Assembly: GCA_030743005.1 (NCBI GenBank)
Contig: JASLTG010000005.1
Span: 61,592-125,591 of the forward strand
Direction: 5' to 3'
Source: Acidimicrobiales bacterium
GTDB taxonomy: Bacteria; Actinomycetota; Acidimicrobiia; Acidimicrobiales; Poriferisodalaceae
DNA: 64,000 nucleotides
Shown: in pieces, positions 62,581-64,000 of the stretch
Numbering within the stretch: the stretch's first letter is position 1
Layout of the letters: every line of letters begins with the position of its first letter
Made by a program: the position numbers and the translations under genes
The notes under the pieces: generated by a model
Databases searched by the model: none
The model's input: only the letters and a program-made list of their open reading frames with translations
What the model was told of the DNA's origin: nothing

Positions 62581-62652
62581 TCGGGGATGGTGTAATTGGC
62601 AACACATCTGGTTCTGGTCCAGTCGTTGGGGGTTCGAGTCCTCCTCCCCGAA
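62581..62652 (+). tRNA. tRNA-Gln (anticodon CUG)
   Basis: A full cloverleaf can be drawn. Acceptor TCGGGGA (62581-62587) pairs with TCCCCGA (62645-62651), followed by discriminator A. Anticodon loop TTCTGGT gives CTG. The T arm has the usual TTCGAGT loop. CCA is not encoded. It lies right after gltX. Confidence 0.93.
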
Positions 62653-62853
62653 CAAAAAACTCATCGGTTGTCGTTTTTATTGCTTAAAAATCCTTAAAAT
62701 AGATAAGCGTGATCAGCGCTTTTAGTCTCTATTTGGGCTAAGAAAGCAGAACTGAAATAGTAGAAGTAGGCAAAGGAAACTTGCGCCACCGGTTCAGGCT
62801 GGTAATTTGCGCATTCGCTGGGCAGTGCGCCTATGCGTTCAAGGAGAGAGGGG

Positions 62854-63624
62854 GTGCAACGCGTGGCGTTGCTCGAAGTCTCAGACATAACTGTCCGATT
62901 CGGCGGAATTGTTGCGCTCGATGATTTGTCGTTCGACATGGACGAAGGACAAATTCTCGGGCTAATAGGACCGAACGGTGCAGGAAAGACCACGTTGTTT
63001 AACGTGGTGAGTCGGATCTACGACCCGACAACCGGATCAGTAACCTTTGATGGTGACGATCTGTTAGCGATGTCTGCTCACGAAATTAGTCGTGTGGGCG
63101 TCTACCGAACATTCCAGAACTTGGCGTTGTGGCCAGGCATGACCGTGATCGAAAACGTGATGGTGGGTGACCACACCAACACCAAAGCGAACGTCATGAG
63201 CTCTGCTCTTCGCCTTCCATCAATGAGGAGAGAAGAAGAAGACCTTCGAAATCGTGCATGGGCTGCGTTGGAAGAGTTAGGGCTTCAAGACGTTGCTTAC
63301 AGTCCCGCAGCCGGATTGCCGTTCGGTACCTTGAAGCGAATCGAACTCGCCCGAGCGCTTATAGCGAACCCAAGGCTGATCATGCTTGATGAGCCAGCTT
63401 CTGGCCTCACCCATGCCGAGGTGGACTCGTTAGCCCAGGACATCAAAGATCTACGTGATCGCCACAACCTGACTGTGTTGTTGGTTGAGCACCACATGCG
63501 AATGGTTCTAGGCATAAGCGAAAAGCTCGTTGTACTTAACTTCGGTCGGAAAATAGCCGACGGTGACCCGGATGTCGTTCGTAACGACCCGGAGGTCATC
63601 GAGGCCTACCTAGGGAGCTCATAA
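62854..63624 (+). CDS. livG: Branched-chain amino acid ABC transporter ATP-binding protein (LivG type)
   Basis: 256 residues. LEVSDITVRFGGIVALDDLSF, Walker A GPNGAGKTTLFNVVS, the signature-like LPFGTLKRIELARAL, Walker B LIMLDEPASGL and H-loop VEHHMRMVLG. The GTG at 62854 follows AAGGAGAGAG; a second GTG at 62863 is possible. The permease and binding-protein genes are not in the window. It overlaps livF by 1 base (TAATG). The family imports branched-chain or other amino acids, or amides. Confidence 0.92.
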   Translation: MQRVALLEVSDITVRFGGIVALDDLSFDMDEGQILGLIGPNGAGKTTLFNVVSRIYDPTTGSVTFDGDDLLAMSAHEISRVGVYRTFQNLALWPGMTVIENVMVGDHTNTKANVMSSALRLPSMRREEEDLRNRAWAALEELGLQDVAYSPAAGLPFGTLKRIELARALIANPRLIMLDEPASGLTHAEVDSLAQDIKDLRDRHNLTVLLVEHHMRMVLGISEKLVVLNFGRKIADGDPDVVRNDPEVIEAYLGSS

Positions 63625-64000
63625 TGGTTGATGACGTTTTTGACGAAGTTGGCTTAAAGGCCGAAAACCTGCATGCCTCCTACGGCGCTGTTGAAGTCCT
63701 TCGAGGATTGGACTTTGAAGTAGCCGCTAAAGGCGTATCGGTGATACTCGGAGCGAACGGTGCAGGAAAGACCACCACTCTTCGAGCGATCTGCAACATG
63801 TGCACCACTACCGGCACGGTAACCCTGGGAGATGAAGACATCACTCGAACGGGAACAGCCGAAATTGTTCGCAAGGGAGTGGCGCACGTACCTCAAGGTC
63901 GAGGTACCTTCCCCGAGTTATCCACCATGGACAATTTGATGGTCGGGGCATACACCAGAAAAGATAATGAGGTGAAAGACGACCTAGATCGTTGGTTTGA
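63624..64000 (+). CDS. livF: Branched-chain amino acid ABC transporter ATP-binding protein (LivF type), N-terminal part
   Basis: 125 residues are seen before the right edge. LKAENLHASYGAVEVLRGLDF, Walker A GANGAGKTTTLRAI, and the LivF-type block VAHVPQGRGTFPELSTMDNLMVGAY identify it. It starts with ATG overlapping the livG stop by one base. The signature motif and Walker B are beyond the edge. Confidence 0.92.
   Translation, partial: MVDDVFDEVGLKAENLHASYGAVEVLRGLDFEVAAKGVSVILGANGAGKTTTLRAICNMCTTTGTVTLGDEDITRTGTAEIVRKGVAHVPQGRGTFPELSTMDNLMVGAYTRKDNEVKDDLDRWF

Noticed and set aside
62653..62853. Promoter or regulatory RNA in the AT-rich gap before livG
   Set aside because: The stretch has several weak -10-like motifs and a poor AAAAAC/GTTTTT stem after the tRNA, but none is convincing. 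I see nothing firm here.

Overview
The window looks like a contiguous piece of a chromosome from an actinobacterium, most likely a marine member of class Acidimicrobiia. This placement is an inference from several traits: G+C near one half by eye, frequent GTG and TTG starts, an actinobacterial-type Rho with an Arg/Asp-rich insertion, a MurA with Asp in place of the catalytic Cys, an actinobacterial-type SerC, DinB/MDMPI-like small proteins, GatCAB with a tRNA-Gln, and promoters placed directly in front of start codons (leaderless transcripts). There are no phage genes, insertion sequences, CRISPR arrays or rRNAs. Genes are densely packed, many neighbours overlap by 1-4 bases, and no gene-free stretch exceeds about 300 bases.

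Layout. 1-3.6 kb: amino acid genes lysA (cut by the left edge), hom, thrC. 3.8-9.3 kb: rho, rpmE2, a conserved unknown gene, prfA and a fused prmC-tsaC. 9.3-12.4 kb: rpiB, glyA and a WecA/TagO-like lipid-carrier transferase. 12.5-19.9 kb: a complete F-type ATP synthase operon (two AtpI-like genes, then atpB-E-F-H-A-G-D-C). 20-24.9 kb: HisI-like protein, glpX, a J-domain protein, lhgO, a crotonase-family protein and an alpha/beta hydrolase. 24.9-33.7 kb: an MFS transporter, murA, meaB, an SRPBCC-APH fusion, a methyltransferase, a cysteine desulfurase-mnmA pair and a membrane protein. 33.8-42.2 kb: ligA, a small anchored protein, a PASTA pseudokinase, a ferredoxin, gatCAB and a DUF4332 protein. 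42.2-44.8 kb: a MATE exporter and a PQQ-type sugar dehydrogenase. 44.9-53.1 kb: ilvBNC, yqgE, serC, an aspartate-type aminotransferase and serA. 53.1-59.5 kb: leuDC, a hydrolase, greA, then leuB-cimA. 59.5-61.2 kb: three small unknown or DinB-like genes. 61.2-64 kb: gltX, tRNA-Gln(CUG), and livG/livF (cut by the right edge).

How the genes work together. Branched-chain amino acid synthesis is the main theme of the right half: ilvBNC makes the common steps, and cimA with leuB and leuCD gives the citramalate route to 2-oxobutyrate and isoleucine, as well as leucine steps. Two untranslated regions in front of these operons are the most interesting part of the window. Upstream of ilvB there is a short leader peptide ending in Leu-Val-Val followed by mutually exclusive hairpins. 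Upstream of leuB-cimA there is a short leader peptide with three consecutive Ile codons followed by a hairpin and an intrinsic terminator. Both have a sigma70-like promoter whose -10 box lies 6-7 bases before a GTG, so both leader peptides are probably translated from leaderless mRNAs. The codon content matches the end products of the genes behind them.

Other points worth a second look are a Rho with substitutions in its most conserved motor and RNA-contact loops, two kinase-fold proteins that have lost metal-binding residues, a PrmC-TsaC fusion, a HisI-like protein without the usual Asp triad, and a set of convergent gene pairs with almost no space for terminators.
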